A DNA stretch of 64,000 nucleotides from an uncultured Opitutia bacterium (GCA_945957395.1 CAMFKE010000008.1:90767-154766); one strand, 5' to 3'. Positions 16,484 to 28,185 are shown, numbered from the stretch's first letter. Numbers and translations: made by a program. The notes: generated from the sequence alone by a model not told the origin.

Positions 16484-17134
16484 TCAGAAACGCCAGACGA
16501 GCCCGACCTCGAGTGAGTTGTGCAGGAAGGTGACCGTTCGGTAGCCGATGAGGTCGGTGTTGTAGAAAGGCGACATCAGGGCGAACTTGTAGGCGGCGTA
16601 GACATTGAGGTGCCGCGTGGGCTTCCACACCAGCATGGGCTTGATTTGAAGCACCCAGTCCCAGTTGCCCTGCGCGTCCACCGAGGTGCCGTCGTCGCTC
16701 TCGCCGAAGAAGGCCCCGGTGCCCATGCCGAACATGGCGCCCATCTCCCAGCTGCGGCCCAGGTTGGCCGTGGCGCCGTATTCGAGCACCACATACCCCG
16801 CGTCGATGGTCGAATCCACACGGCGGCCCCGGATGGTTTCCGAGCCCGAGGTGGAGAAGTAGGTGAAAGACGCGCCCCACTTGGTGTGCCAGGAGGGGTT
16901 GTCCCGGTTGTCCGGCAGGACATAGGCGCCGCAGGTCATGCCCCACCCGGTCTGATCCGGCGCATCCGGTCCCAGTTCGAACACCCAGTCGCCTCCGGCG
17001 AAAACCTCCAGGGACTCGCGCGCGTTCAGCCGCGCGTTCATCGCCGGATCCAGGTCGCGGATGCGGTCACCTTCCGCGGCGTATGCGGAGACGCTCAAAA
17101 GCGAGAGGGCGGCGGCGAGGGCGGCTTGGCGCAT
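16484..17134 (-). CDS. Outer-membrane beta-barrel protein (hypothetical)
   Basis: 216 residues with a signal peptide (MRQAALAAALSLLSVSAYAA) and alternating hydrophobic/aromatic strands (YVVLEYGATANLGRSWEMGA, VYAAYKFALM, LEVGLVWRF). It ends in Phe, the usual C-terminal signal for barrel insertion. It is paralogous in layout to the gene just upstream (17144-17734): both have a long glycine-rich central strand region and an LQIKP-V-W motif (WVLQIKPMLVWKPTRHLNVYA here, CALQIKPRVTWHFAKNWALF there). The 9-base spacing means co-transcription. The function is unknown; a small OmpW/porin-like barrel is plausible. Confidence 0.75.
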   Translation of the reverse strand: MRQAALAAALSLLSVSAYAAEGDRIRDLDPAMNARLNARESLEVFAGGDWVFELGPDAPDQTGWGMTCGAYVLPDNRDNPSWHTKWGASFTYFSTSGSETIRGRRVDSTIDAGYVVLEYGATANLGRSWEMGAMFGMGTGAFFGESDDGTSVDAQGNWDWVLQIKPMLVWKPTRHLNVYAAYKFALMSPFYNTDLIGYRTVTFLHNSLEVGLVWRF

Positions 17135-17143
17135 GGCGAAGGC

Positions 17144-17734
17144 TTAGAAAGAGTAGGAGACGCCCAGTCCGATGGTGTTCAGGGCGAGCGCCCGGTCGTC
17201 ACTGGAGGAGAAGAAGTTGTTGGCGAGGTCGGCGGTGCGCAGGTGGCGGTACTCCGCGAAAAGCGCCCAGTTTTTGGCGAAGTGCCAGGTCACGCGCGGC
17301 TTGATCTGCAACGCGCAGTCGAGCGCCAGGTCCTTGGAGGCCGTCGCGCCGGTCAGGCTTCCGGTGCCGAAGCCCATGCCCACGAAGATCGCGCACGAAA
17401 ACGCCTGTCGGCGTGCGCCCAGACCTATGTTGAGCATGGCGAACCCGGCGTCGAGCGTCTCGCTGTGGGACGGTCCGCCTATGGAATTCGTGCCGGCGGT
17501 GTGCACGAAGATGCCCTCGAACTGCCCCAGCATCTGCTCGCCGTATTTGGAATCGGGAAAATCATACACGGCGGTCACCGCGCCCGAGACGCCCCAGCCG
17601 CTGTGCCCCGAGTAATCGGAGCCGGCGGACGGCGCGTAGAAGGAGGAAATCTCCACGCCCGGAGTCGTTCCGGCGTAGGCGACTGTCGCGAAAAGGGCCG
17701 GCGCGGCGAGGGTGAGGAGGCGGGTGGGATTCAT
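17144..17734 (-). CDS. Outer-membrane beta-barrel protein, paralogue of its neighbour
   Basis: 196 residues starting at the ATG at 17734 with signal peptide MNPTRLLTLAAPALFATVAY AG; the frame continues far upstream but antisense to or out of phase with cdsA, so the internal start is used. Beta-strand pattern and a terminal Phe (IGLGVSYSF) indicate an outer-membrane barrel. Motifs shared with the downstream protein (LDAGFAMLNIGLGA versus IDAGYVVLEYGATA; LQIKPRVTW) show a tandem duplication. It lies 26 bases after cdsA and may be read from the same transcript. No function can be assigned. Confidence 0.75.
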   Translation of the reverse strand: MNPTRLLTLAAPALFATVAYAGTTPGVEISSFYAPSAGSDYSGHSGWGVSGAVTAVYDFPDSKYGEQMLGQFEGIFVHTAGTNSIGGPSHSETLDAGFAMLNIGLGARRQAFSCAIFVGMGFGTGSLTGATASKDLALDCALQIKPRVTWHFAKNWALFAEYRHLRTADLANNFFSSSDDRALALNTIGLGVSYSF

Positions 17735-17760
17735 GGGGAAAGGGCGTGGGGGGCTGTCCG

Positions 17761-18657
17761 TCAGGCCGTGATGGCGAGGTAGAGCGCCAGGGAGACGGGG
17801 GCGGTGAGCAGCAGGGAGTCGGCCAGGTCGTAGGCGCCGCCGATGCCCGGGATGGTGCGACCGGAGTCCTTCACGCCCGTGAGGCGCTTGAACACGGATT
17901 CCACAAGGTCGGAAGGCACCGACATGACGGCCAGCGGCAACGCGTACAGCGCGGCCTTGGCGGGCGGCAGGTCGAGCGTCCAGCCGAGCTTGGCGAACAG
18001 CGCGGCGAATGCGGCGCCGACGCCGGCGGAGGTGAGCACGCCGCCCACGCAGCCTTCCCAGGTTTTGCCGGGGCTCACGGCGGGCCACAGCTTGTTGCGG
18101 CCGAACGCCTTGCCGGCCAGGAGAGCTCCCACATCGGTGAACTTCGTGGCGGCCACGCACCAGACGACCCAATACACGCCGGTCAGGTCGCCGTTGCGGC
18201 CCCAGTGGATGCCAGCGGGCCAGGCGTACAGCGACATCATGAGCGGGAAGCCCAGCAGGCCGAAGGCGGTGGGGGCGCGCAGGATGGCCTGCAGCGGCGC
18301 GGAGTGCCGGGCCAGTTGCACGAAGAAGACGGCCGCCACGAGCGCGCCGGCGGCGGCGAAGGCGAGCATGTCCGTGCGCAACTCGCCCGTCGTGGGCGCG
18401 CCTGCCTCGTCGCCGCGCAGGCTCGCGAGCAAGCCGCTGCCCTTGGCGAAAACCGCGATGGGCAGCGTGGCGCCGGCGATCAGGCCGAGGACCTTGCGGG
18501 GCGTGGCGCCGAGCTTTTCCAGAAGCGTGTAGAACTCCCACTGGGCGGCGGCGCCCATGAGCACGAGGAGCAGTAGGCCCGCATAGGCTTGGCCGAAATA
18601 GAGAGCGGCGGAGATGCCGGCCCAAAGGGCGAGGGTGGAGGCGATACGGGCCTTCAT
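17761..18657 (-). CDS. cdsA: Phosphatidate cytidylyltransferase (CDP-diglyceride synthase)
   Basis: A 298-residue multi-pass inner-membrane enzyme making CDP-diacylglycerol from phosphatidate and CTP, the branch point to all phospholipids. About seven hydrophobic segments are visible. The C-terminal signature is present in variant form: DLVESVFKRLTGVKDSGRTI then PGIGGAYDLADS. The usual His of PGHGG is Ile here, while the metal-binding aspartates are kept. It lies 43 bases after uppS, the common uppS-cdsA pair, so isoprenoid-carrier and phospholipid synthesis are co-expressed. Confidence 0.92.
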   Translation of the reverse strand: MKARIASTLALWAGISAALYFGQAYAGLLLLVLMGAAAQWEFYTLLEKLGATPRKVLGLIAGATLPIAVFAKGSGLLASLRGDEAGAPTTGELRTDMLAFAAAGALVAAVFFVQLARHSAPLQAILRAPTAFGLLGFPLMMSLYAWPAGIHWGRNGDLTGVYWVVWCVAATKFTDVGALLAGKAFGRNKLWPAVSPGKTWEGCVGGVLTSAGVGAAFAALFAKLGWTLDLPPAKAALYALPLAVMSVPSDLVESVFKRLTGVKDSGRTIPGIGGAYDLADSLLLTAPVSLALYLAITA

Positions 18658-18700
18658 GGAATATGGTTTTTGAAACTTAAAAGCGGGGACGGGCGCACTC

Positions 18701-19450
18701 TCAGCGCCCGCATCGGACCTGCTCGCCGGTCTTGCCGAAGCGGCGTTCGCGGCGGCGGAAGCTGTCCACCGCCTCCTTCAGGCGCTCCGGTCCGAACTCG
18801 GGCCAGGGCACGGGCGTGAAATACATTTCCGCATAGGCGGCCTGCAGCAGCAGGAAGTTGCTCAGGCGCGTTTCGCCGGAGGTGCGGATGATGAGGTCCG
18901 GATCGGGCAGGCCGGCCGTGTACAAGCGCTGCGACAACGCGGCCCAGTCCAGGCTCTCCGGGGTCGCGCGTCCCGCGGCCACATCGCGCGCGAAGGCCTT
19001 GGCGGCCTCCACGATCTCGGTGCGCGAGCCGTAGTTGAGCGCCAGGCACAGTGTCCTCTTTCGGAAGTGCGAGGTGCGTTCCATGGCCGCCTCCACCGCG
19101 CCGCGGGCGCCCGCAGGCAGGGCGGAGATGTCGCCGGCCACGCGAAGTCGGGTTTCGCGCTGCACGAGCCTGTCGGTGTGCAGGCCTATGAAATGCTCAA
19201 GCAGCCCCATGAGCGCCGCGACCTCCTCGGCCGGCCTCTGCCAGTTCTCGACGGAGAAGGCGTAGAGGGTGAGCACCTCGATGCCCATTTCCGCGCCCGC
19301 ATCGAGGATGGCCAACACATTCTCGACGCCGCGCCGGTGCCCCTCGATGCGCGGCAGCCCGCGCGCCTTCGCCCAACGACCGTTCCCGTCCATGATGATT
19401 CCTACATGGCGGGGCGGGGGCAGCAGCGACGGTTCTTCGTTGGGGGACAC
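18701..19450 (-). CDS. uppS: Isoprenyl (undecaprenyl) diphosphate synthase
   Basis: 249 residues, usual length for UppS, which condenses isopentenyl diphosphates onto farnesyl diphosphate to make the C55 lipid carrier for peptidoglycan. Motifs: HVGIIMDGNGRWAKARG (catalytic Asp), TLYAFSVENWQRP, and LIIRTSGETRLSNFLL. No ATG precedes the conserved block; I choose GTG at 19450 (SPNEEPSLLPPPRHVGIIMD) because it gives the family-length N-terminus and lies downstream of the terminator of the M42 gene (19532-19564). The long upstream open frame runs antisense-like through that terminator and the peptidase gene and is not coding. Confidence 0.92.
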   Translation of the reverse strand: MSPNEEPSLLPPPRHVGIIMDGNGRWAKARGLPRIEGHRRGVENVLAILDAGAEMGIEVLTLYAFSVENWQRPAEEVAALMGLLEHFIGLHTDRLVQRETRLRVAGDISALPAGARGAVEAAMERTSHFRKRTLCLALNYGSRTEIVEAAKAFARDVAAGRATPESLDWAALSQRLYTAGLPDPDLIIRTSGETRLSNFLLLQAAYAEMYFTPVPWPEFGPERLKEAVDSFRRRERRFGKTGEQVRCGR

Positions 19451-19531
19451 GCCCGCGCAGCAAAACGCAAAACCGGCGATGGGGAAGCCCCGTTTGCGGC
19501 AAAGTCCCGAGCGCTCGGCGTCGCATACGGG

Positions 19532-19564
19532 AAGGCCCCGCCGACACGTGTCCGGCGGGGCCTT
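19532..19564 (-). terminator. Terminator after the M42 peptidase gene
   Basis: AAGGCCCCGCCG from 19532 pairs with CGGCGGGGCCTT ending at 19564 around ACACGTGTC. It sits 24 bases beyond the peptidase stop, between it and uppS. There is no long T-tract on the minus strand. Confidence 0.65.
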
Positions 19565-19587
19565 GTCGAAGTCCGAAGCAATTCCGG

Positions 19588-20709
19588 TTACCAGTCGAAG
19601 CGTTCGCCCTTCTTGAGCGACTTGGTGAACTCGACGAGCAGCTGCACGCACTGCTCGACGACAGCCAGGTCGACGATCTCGCCGGGCGTGTGCATGTAGC
19701 GCAGCGGGATGGAGAGCAGGCCGCAGGCGACTCCGGGTCCGGCCATCTGGATGGCGCGCGCGTCGGTGCCCGTGGGGCGCGGCTCGCACTGGATCTGGTA
19801 GGGGATGCCGAGCCGTTCGGCGGCGGCGATCATGCGGTCCACCACGAGCGGGTTCAGGTTCGGGCCGCGGCCGATGACGGGGCCGCCGGAGAGCGTGAAG
19901 CGGCCGAACTTGCGGTTGTCGGCGTCGGGGTGGTCGGTGGCGTGCGTCACATCCACGGCGATGGCGACATGGGGCTGCACGCCCTGGGCGGCGACCTGCG
20001 CGCCGCGCACGCCGATCTCCTCCTGGGTGGTGGCGACGGACACGACCTTGGCGGCGAGCGTCTTCTTGTCGGCGGCGAGTCGGCGGAGGGCCTCCATGAC
20101 GATGTAGGCGCCGGCCTTGTCGTCGAAGGCGCGGGCGATGCCGAGGGTGCCGCGCAGGAACTCGAAGGATTCGCGGTACACGATGGGGTCGCCGATGCGC
20201 ACGATCTGCTCGGCCTCGGCGCGGTTCTTCACGCCGATGTCGATCCACATCTCATGGCGTTCGGGGACCTTGCGGCGGTCTTCCGGCGACATGAGGTGCA
20301 CGGCGCGCTTGCCGGTCACGCCGAGCACGTCGCCGTGCTTGGTGAGGATGGTGACGCGGCGGCCGGAGGGGATGATGTTGTCGTGACCGCCGAGGAAGTC
20401 GAAGTACACGAAGCCCTTGTCGTCGATGTAGGAGACGGTGAGGGCGATCTCGTCGATGTGGCCGGCGAACATCACGGTCACGTCACCCTTCGGGTTGAGC
20501 GTGGCGATGCGGTTGCCGATGGTGTCCTTGGCGTATTCGTCGGCGACCGGGCGCATGTAGCTGTCGACGACCGCCTGGGCCTCGAATTCGTGGCCGGTGG
20601 GCGAGCGCGCGTCGATGAGCTCGACAAGGAATTCGGGGGCGTGGGGCTTGGCGGGCGCCTTCTCGGGAGCGGCCTTGGCGGGGGCCTTGGGGGAGGATTT
20701 CTTGGACAT
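19588..20709 (-). CDS. M42-family metallopeptidase (glutamyl/deblocking aminopeptidase-like)
   Basis: A 373-residue predicted cytoplasmic di-metal aminopeptidase, typically a dodecameric tetrahedral particle that trims peptides. Metal ligands and catalytic Glu are visible: FAGHIDEIALTVS (His), ARAFDDKAGAYIV (bridging Asp), ATTQEEIGVRGAQVA (catalytic Glu-Glu), VDVTHATD (Asp) and IPLRYMHTPGEIVDL (His). The first ~25 residues are a Lys/Ala/Pro-rich tail (KSSPKAPAKAAPEKAPAKPH) before the conserved EFLVELIDARSPTGHE. Start is the ATG at 20709. Confidence 0.93.
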   Translation of the reverse strand: MSKKSSPKAPAKAAPEKAPAKPHAPEFLVELIDARSPTGHEFEAQAVVDSYMRPVADEYAKDTIGNRIATLNPKGDVTVMFAGHIDEIALTVSYIDDKGFVYFDFLGGHDNIIPSGRRVTILTKHGDVLGVTGKRAVHLMSPEDRRKVPERHEMWIDIGVKNRAEAEQIVRIGDPIVYRESFEFLRGTLGIARAFDDKAGAYIVMEALRRLAADKKTLAAKVVSVATTQEEIGVRGAQVAAQGVQPHVAIAVDVTHATDHPDADNRKFGRFTLSGGPVIGRGPNLNPLVVDRMIAAAERLGIPYQIQCEPRPTGTDARAIQMAGPGVACGLLSIPLRYMHTPGEIVDLAVVEQCVQLLVEFTKSLKKGERFDW

Positions 20710-20780
20710 GGGAAGGGTCACAAAGCGGATTTTACCCGCTTCCGGAATGCCGAAATGAATTCGGCGGAAGCGGGCGCGTG

Positions 20781-23700
20781 TCACTCGGCGGATTGCGCCT
20801 CGAAGGCCGGCGCGGGGACGACCACGGGGGCGGCTCCGGAGAGAGAGGCGGGCACGGGTTCCCCCTTGCTCTCCACGTGCGCCTGACGCGCCGCGAGGAA
20901 TTCGCCCATGTCGGACTTCGGATCCGCCTTCGGCTTGGCCACGCCGACTTTGCCGTAGAACTCGGCCTTGCTGCACGCGAAGCGCAGGTTGGCCAGCGGC
21001 GTGCGGCCGGGCACGAGCGGAGACTCGGCGTCGGCCTTGGCGAACGCGTCCTGAAGTCGCGAGTCGGCCAGCAGCGTGGTGACTGCCGCCGGCGCGAAGG
21101 TCTCGCCGGAGGCGAGGTCCACGCAGCGCGAACCGCCCAGGAGCGTGTTGAAGTCGAGGTAGGCGAGCGCGCCTTCCGGCGCCACGCCGGAGTTGGCGGC
21201 GGCGAGCGCGACGAGCTGCGCGGGCGTGGCGGCTAAGGGCATCACGAGCGCGTCGTCGAGCGCGCCGAGGAAGGCGGACTTGTCATCGCCGAAGCGCAGG
21301 GCGTCGCCGCGGGCGAATTTCATCGGGGCGGTCGGCTTCAGCGCGGCCTCGCCGGCGGGTTGGCCGTCGATGAAGAAGCGCACCTTGCCCGGCTCGAAGG
21401 AGGCGGCCACATGCGTGGTCCTGCCCATCGGCACAAGCGGCCCGTCGGCGTGTTCGCCGGCGCGCGTGGCGCCGATTCGTCCGGTGGCGTCGAGCGTGAC
21501 GGCCACCGTGTCGGATGCGCCGTCGAGAGCGATGACGCGCGCGGTGCCGGAGGGGGCGGCGGCGGGCGTGATGCGGGCGGCCAGCGTGAGGGCGCCCGTC
21601 GCGACATCGGCGCCGAGGGGGGACTCCAGGTGGCCGGGCGCGGTGAATTCGAGGCGAGAGCCGGTGCCGGCGACGACCGGGGGCTTCTGCGTGCCCAGCT
21701 TCATGGCGGCGCGGCCGACCCAGGTGTAGGAGCGCACGCCGTCATGAATATCCAGATACGCGTCGTAGTTGCCGGGCTTGTCATAGGTGACGGTCGCCGC
21801 CGCGCCTTCGGCCGCGGCGGGCTTGCCCCCGGGGAAGCGCCACTTGAACTTCGCCTTGCGCGAGATGGCGGAGACATCGAACCACTTCACGGTGTAAGGG
21901 CCGCTCTTGGCGTACTGGGTGAAGCCGTCGGCGCGCACCCACACGAACGGCGTGGAGGCCTCGACGAGCGGGCGTTCGAACACGCCCTTGTTGGAGCATA
22001 CGCGCACGAGGTTGAGCGAGGGCGCCGTCTTCACGTAGTTGATGATGTTCGCGGCGGGCAGTCCGGCGCTCAGGTCCGTCCAGTCCGCGGAGGCGGCGTT
22101 GCGGTAGGCCACGCGCGAGGCGGTCGCCGCGTAGAGGCCCGCGTTGGTGCCGGCCTGGCAGTCGAGATCCTTCACGGGACCGTCCCCGGCGATCTTGGTG
22201 TAGAGCGAGCCGGTGATGTCCGTCCAGGTTTTGCCGTCGTCGGTGGAGACGATGACGAAGCCCTTGTTGCCCGGCGCGGCGCCGGCGGCGTAGAGGGTTT
22301 TGGCGGTCTTCTGGTCGGCCGCCACAAGACGCAGTCCGTATCCGGTTTTGCCCCACGGCGTGGCGGGCCCGCCTTTCTCCATGACCACGCCGGAGGGCGT
22401 GATGTCGGCGAACTTCTCCCCCGAGTCGCGCGAAAGCCAGAGACGGCCGCCTTCCACAAGGAGGACGAATCCGGGCACGGCGTGGGCGGTGGTGATGTCC
22501 TGGATCTTGGATTGGAAGACGCGCACGCCCTTCTCCACGGATTTGCCGTTGATGAGCACCAACTCCGAGCCCTTGCCGTCCTTGGGCTTGCGCTGGCCGT
22601 AGAAGGCGTAGGCGGAGATGGCGTCGAAGGGCGTGGCCACGCTCTCGGGCAGGTCGGCGCCCAGTCCGTGGGATTTCACGGCGCGGCGGGAGCCCGGGCC
22701 CTTTTCCTTTTCGGACGGGAGGAAATGCACGCAGCTCCACGGGCCGTAGGCGACGGAGGCGTCGGCGGGGTTGGCGAAGCAGCGCGAGGAGTCGCCGCCG
22801 CCCATGTTCATCCAGTCGTCGCCCCACAGCTTGGGGTACTTGAGGTGCACCGGGCCGTGGTTGCAGGCGATGAGCATCACATCGGGGTCCTGCCACGACA
22901 TGTCGAAGCCCCACGGCTCCACGCCGGTCACGCCGATGTCTATGGTCCGGATGGAGCGCAGGCGGTTGTCGGAGTAGGTCAGGCCGCCGTCGTTGCCCAT
23001 CCAGATCTTGTCGCCGATGATGCGGCAGCTTTGGAAGTCGCCGTGGAACCAGTGGTTTCGTGTGGCCAGGGGAGGTGAGCCGTCGCCCTTGATCTCGGGA
23101 TTGGCCTCGGCCTGCGTCTCGTAGTGGTACTTCCAGGTTTTGCCGCCGTCGGTCGTGATCCACGGGGACTGGCCGCCGCACACCATGAGCTCGGGGTTCT
23201 CCTCGGAGATTTCGAAGACCATGTCCCAGGCGCCCTGGTGCAGTCCGTGCACATTGAACTTACGCGACTTGGTGCGGTCCTGCAGGTTCACCGTCTCGAG
23301 GTTCGTCGTGAGGTTGGGCCGGTTGGCGCCGGGCGGCAGCACATCGTTGATGTCGTTCCAGGTGTTTTTGAAGGTCTTGCCCGAGTCGTCGGAGATCCAG
23401 AAGCCTTTCACGCCGTAGAGGGGTCCGGAGGTGTCCTTCTGGTTCCACATGCTGGGGATGCCGTGCTTGTCGGCCAGGTCGTAATTGCCGCCGAAGCCCA
23501 TCAGGTATACGCGGTCCGGATACTTGGGCGTCGTGCGGATGAAGGTGATCGCGAACTGCTCCTTCTTGTTCTTGTGCTTCTCCACGGGCAGCCCGGAGGT
23601 GATTTCCGTCCAGGTCTTGCCGCCGTCGTCGGAGCGATGGAACTCTATCCAGTTGGCTGCGTTGATATTGCCGTACTTCATCGCCGTCACATAGATGACA

Positions 23701-24338
23701 TCGGGGTTGCCGGGCTTGAACTTGAAGGAGGTGACGGGCTTGTTGAACACCTTCGACCAGGTCTCGCCGCCGTCGCGGCTGACGCACAGGCCGGCGGAGT
23801 TGCCGAAGCCGACCACCTCGCCCTTGCGCGCGCTCTCGACAAAGACGGCGTGCATGTTGAACGGCTCGCGAGGGTAGTCCTTCGAACGGTCTATCTCGGG
23901 CGCCTCGAGTTTTTTCCAGGTGCGGCCGCCGTCGGAGGAGCGCATGACGCCGAACCCGCAGCCGGCGTAGACGAGGCCGGGGTTGTCGCGCACGAAGTGG
24001 ATGGCGCGGAAGTAGTTCAGTCCGCCCACCTCGAAATCGATGTTCTTCCAGGTCTTGCCGGCGTCCTCGGTGAGCCAGAGGCCGCCCAATTGGGTGGCCG
24101 TCAGGATGCGGTTGTGGTTCGAGGGGTCCACATCCACGGCGACGAAGACGCCCTGAGCGCCCGAATGTCCGTCAACCCAGGAGCCGAACCCCACGTTGCG
24201 CCAGGGCGATTTGGTGTCGAACTGCACAAGGCCCGGAGTGGGCGTCGCGAACAGTGCGCCGGCCACGGCGGCTTGTGCGGTGACCATGGGCAGGAATCCG
24301 GCTAAGGCGATGGCGCAGAGGAGTCGGGCGGGTGTCAT
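20781..24338 (-). CDS. Large secreted BNR/Asp-box repeat protein with PKD-like and LamG-like C-terminus
   Basis: A 1185-residue exported protein. The signal peptide begins MTPARLLCAIALAGFLPMVT (ATG at 24338; the upstream 20 codons are dropped). The first ~830 residues are a beta-propeller with many Asp-box motifs, for example LTEDAGKTWKNI, SSDGGRTWKKLE, RDGGETWSK, SDDGGKTWTEI, TDGGKTWKY and TDDGKTWTDI, as in sialidase/GH74-like propellers. A PKD-like domain follows (AKFKWRFPGGKPAAAE ... YDKPGNYDAYLDI), then a LamG/concanavalin-type domain (ALTLAARITPA ... KVRFFIDGQPAGEAAL). It likely acts on or binds polysaccharide outside the cell. Catalytic residues were not assigned. Confidence 0.82.
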   Translation of the reverse strand: MTPARLLCAIALAGFLPMVTAQAAVAGALFATPTPGLVQFDTKSPWRNVGFGSWVDGHSGAQGVFVAVDVDPSNHNRILTATQLGGLWLTEDAGKTWKNIDFEVGGLNYFRAIHFVRDNPGLVYAGCGFGVMRSSDGGRTWKKLEAPEIDRSKDYPREPFNMHAVFVESARKGEVVGFGNSAGLCVSRDGGETWSKVFNKPVTSFKFKPGNPDVIYVTAMKYGNINAANWIEFHRSDDGGKTWTEITSGLPVEKHKNKKEQFAITFIRTTPKYPDRVYLMGFGGNYDLADKHGIPSMWNQKDTSGPLYGVKGFWISDDSGKTFKNTWNDINDVLPPGANRPNLTTNLETVNLQDRTKSRKFNVHGLHQGAWDMVFEISEENPELMVCGGQSPWITTDGGKTWKYHYETQAEANPEIKGDGSPPLATRNHWFHGDFQSCRIIGDKIWMGNDGGLTYSDNRLRSIRTIDIGVTGVEPWGFDMSWQDPDVMLIACNHGPVHLKYPKLWGDDWMNMGGGDSSRCFANPADASVAYGPWSCVHFLPSEKEKGPGSRRAVKSHGLGADLPESVATPFDAISAYAFYGQRKPKDGKGSELVLINGKSVEKGVRVFQSKIQDITTAHAVPGFVLLVEGGRLWLSRDSGEKFADITPSGVVMEKGGPATPWGKTGYGLRLVAADQKTAKTLYAAGAAPGNKGFVIVSTDDGKTWTDITGSLYTKIAGDGPVKDLDCQAGTNAGLYAATASRVAYRNAASADWTDLSAGLPAANIINYVKTAPSLNLVRVCSNKGVFERPLVEASTPFVWVRADGFTQYAKSGPYTVKWFDVSAISRKAKFKWRFPGGKPAAAEGAAATVTYDKPGNYDAYLDIHDGVRSYTWVGRAAMKLGTQKPPVVAGTGSRLEFTAPGHLESPLGADVATGALTLAARITPAAAPSGTARVIALDGASDTVAVTLDATGRIGATRAGEHADGPLVPMGRTTHVAASFEPGKVRFFIDGQPAGEAALKPTAPMKFARGDALRFGDDKSAFLGALDDALVMPLAATPAQLVALAAANSGVAPEGALAYLDFNTLLGGSRCVDLASGETFAPAAVTTLLADSRLQDAFAKADAESPLVPGRTPLANLRFACSKAEFYGKVGVAKPKADPKSDMGEFLAARQAHVESKGEPVPASLSGAAPVVVPAPAFEAQSAE

Positions 24339-24508
24339 GGAGCGGTGAAAAAAGGTGGCTGTGCTCCAAAACACAAGCGGCGCGAGCGCCCGTTCCATGG
24401 GAATTCCCCCCGGTTTCGAATCTGCCGGTGCGGGAGCGGATGCGGCCTCCGCTTCGGTCGAAAAAGAAACTTCACACCCGCGCCTTGGTCGCGAAAGTCG
24501 CGCCCCCC

Positions 24509-25189
24509 ATGCCCGCCCGCATCCTTCTCATCGACTGCGACTCCACGCTCTCCGCCATCGAGGGCGTGGACGAACTCGGCCGTCTCCGCGGCCCCGACAT
24601 CTTTCGCGCCGTCGAGGACATGACCAACGCTGCGATGAACGGAGGGACGCCCCTGCAGGAGGTCTTCGCCAAGCGTCTTGACATGATTCGGCCCACCCGA
24701 GCGATGGTGTCCCAGGTGGCCTCGCAGTACATCCGCCGTCAGGCGCCCGGCCTGGCGTCAGCCTTGGCCGCCGTCCGCAAGGCCGGCTGGACGCCGGTCA
24801 TCGTTTCCGGCGGCTTCCGCCAGGCTATCCTGCCGCTGGCCAGGCACCTTGCCATCGGACGAGTGGAGGCGGTGGACCTGGTGTTTTCCAAAAACGGCAA
24901 TTATGCGGGATTCGACAAGGAGGCTCCCACCGCACGCGCGGGGGGCAAGCCCGAGGTCGTGCGCATGCTTCGTCGCGAAAACCCCGGCGCCGCAGTGGTC
25001 ATGCTCGGGGACGGCGCCTCGGACCTGGAGTGCCGAGGCGTAGCCGATCTGTTCGTGGGCTTCGGCGGTTTCGTCGAGCGCGAGAAGGTCAAGGCTGCCG
25101 CCGAGGCGTACATCCACGGCTTTGACGAGCTTCCGGAGCTGCTGGCGGCCCGGTTCGACGCTCCGGGCGCAAGTTCCCTGCGGGCGTGA
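24509..25189 (+). CDS. HAD-family phosphatase, phosphoserine phosphatase-like
   Basis: A 226-residue HAD-IB phosphatase. Motif I ILLIDCDSTLSAIEGVDEL has the nucleophile Asp and the DST of phosphoserine phosphatases. Motif II is PVIVSGGFRQAI. The conserved Lys is in GGKPEVVRML, and motifs III/IV are VMLGDGASDLECR. Substrate-cap region: NAAMNGGTPLQEVFAKRLDM, as in SerB. The best guess is the last step of serine biosynthesis, but relatives act on other phosphomonoesters. The ATG at 24509 is used; the longer frame to 24332 adds non-conserved residues. It is divergent from the BNR gene. Confidence 0.87.
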   Translation: MPARILLIDCDSTLSAIEGVDELGRLRGPDIFRAVEDMTNAAMNGGTPLQEVFAKRLDMIRPTRAMVSQVASQYIRRQAPGLASALAAVRKAGWTPVIVSGGFRQAILPLARHLAIGRVEAVDLVFSKNGNYAGFDKEAPTARAGGKPEVVRMLRRENPGAAVVMLGDGASDLECRGVADLFVGFGGFVEREKVKAAAEAYIHGFDELPELLAARFDAPGASSLRA

Positions 25190-25299
25190 TGCGGCCGGCT
25201 GCCTCGGGGGCGTGAATCCGGACCCGGGGGTCTTGTTTTTAGGGTTGGGAGCCGACGGCGAGCCGGCAGGTTGCGCGCCGCGCCCGTCGGGCGTCTCCC

Positions 25300-25932
25300 G
25301 TGGAAATCCGGACCTTCACCATCCCTTTGTGGCTCGACCTCACAGCCGCCTTCGTCGGCGCGCTTTCGGGGGCCACGGCGGCGTCGCACCGCAAGTACGA
25401 CATCATCGGGGGCGTGGTTCTGGCCATCGCCGCCGGCTTGGGCGGGGCGCTGATGCGCGACGGCCTCTTCATTCAGAACGGCCCGCCGGGCGTGCTGCGC
25501 CGGGAAAGTTACATCCTCGTGTGCGTGGTGACGGCGCTGCTCATGCCCGTTTTCAAACGCTGGTCCACGCGCGCCACCCTGCTGGCGATCGGGTGGACGG
25601 ATACGCTGGCCCTGGGACTTTACGGGATGATCGGCACGCAGACGGCTTTGGCCAGCGGCCTGGGCATAGGCCCCTCGATGATCGCCGGCATGATCAACGC
25701 CGTGGGCGGAGGTCTGGTGCGCGACCTGATCATCAATGAGGAGCCCATGGTGTTCAAACCCGGCAACTACTACGCCGCCACGGTGCTGGTCGGTTCGGGC
25801 GCCTTCATTTTCTGCACGCGGTTCGCCTCCATGAACGCTTTCGCAGCGGGTGTGGCGGGTGCGGCGATCATCGTGGGCCTGCGCGCCCTGGCCATCCGCT
25901 ACGATCTTCGCACCGGCCCCATCCCGGAGTAG
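25300..25932 (+). CDS. Trimeric intracellular cation channel (TRIC/UPF0126) family protein
   Basis: A 210-residue inner-membrane protein of the YadS/YicG type, built of two three-helix repeats plus a seventh helix. The repeats are visible as DLTAAFVGALSGATAASHRK ... GLGGALMRDGLF and TDTLALGLYGMIGT ... MINAVGGGLVRDLIINEEP, each with the GGG-x-x-RD signature. Bacterial TRIC homologues conduct monovalent cations. The start is a GTG at 25300 (MEIRTFTIPLWLDL). Its end is 6 bases from the converging ligA stop. Confidence 0.9.
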   Translation: MEIRTFTIPLWLDLTAAFVGALSGATAASHRKYDIIGGVVLAIAAGLGGALMRDGLFIQNGPPGVLRRESYILVCVVTALLMPVFKRWSTRATLLAIGWTDTLALGLYGMIGTQTALASGLGIGPSMIAGMINAVGGGLVRDLIINEEPMVFKPGNYYAATVLVGSGAFIFCTRFASMNAFAAGVAGAAIIVGLRALAIRYDLRTGPIPE

Positions 25933-25938
25933 CGGCGC

Positions 25939-28185
<2,247 letters not shown>

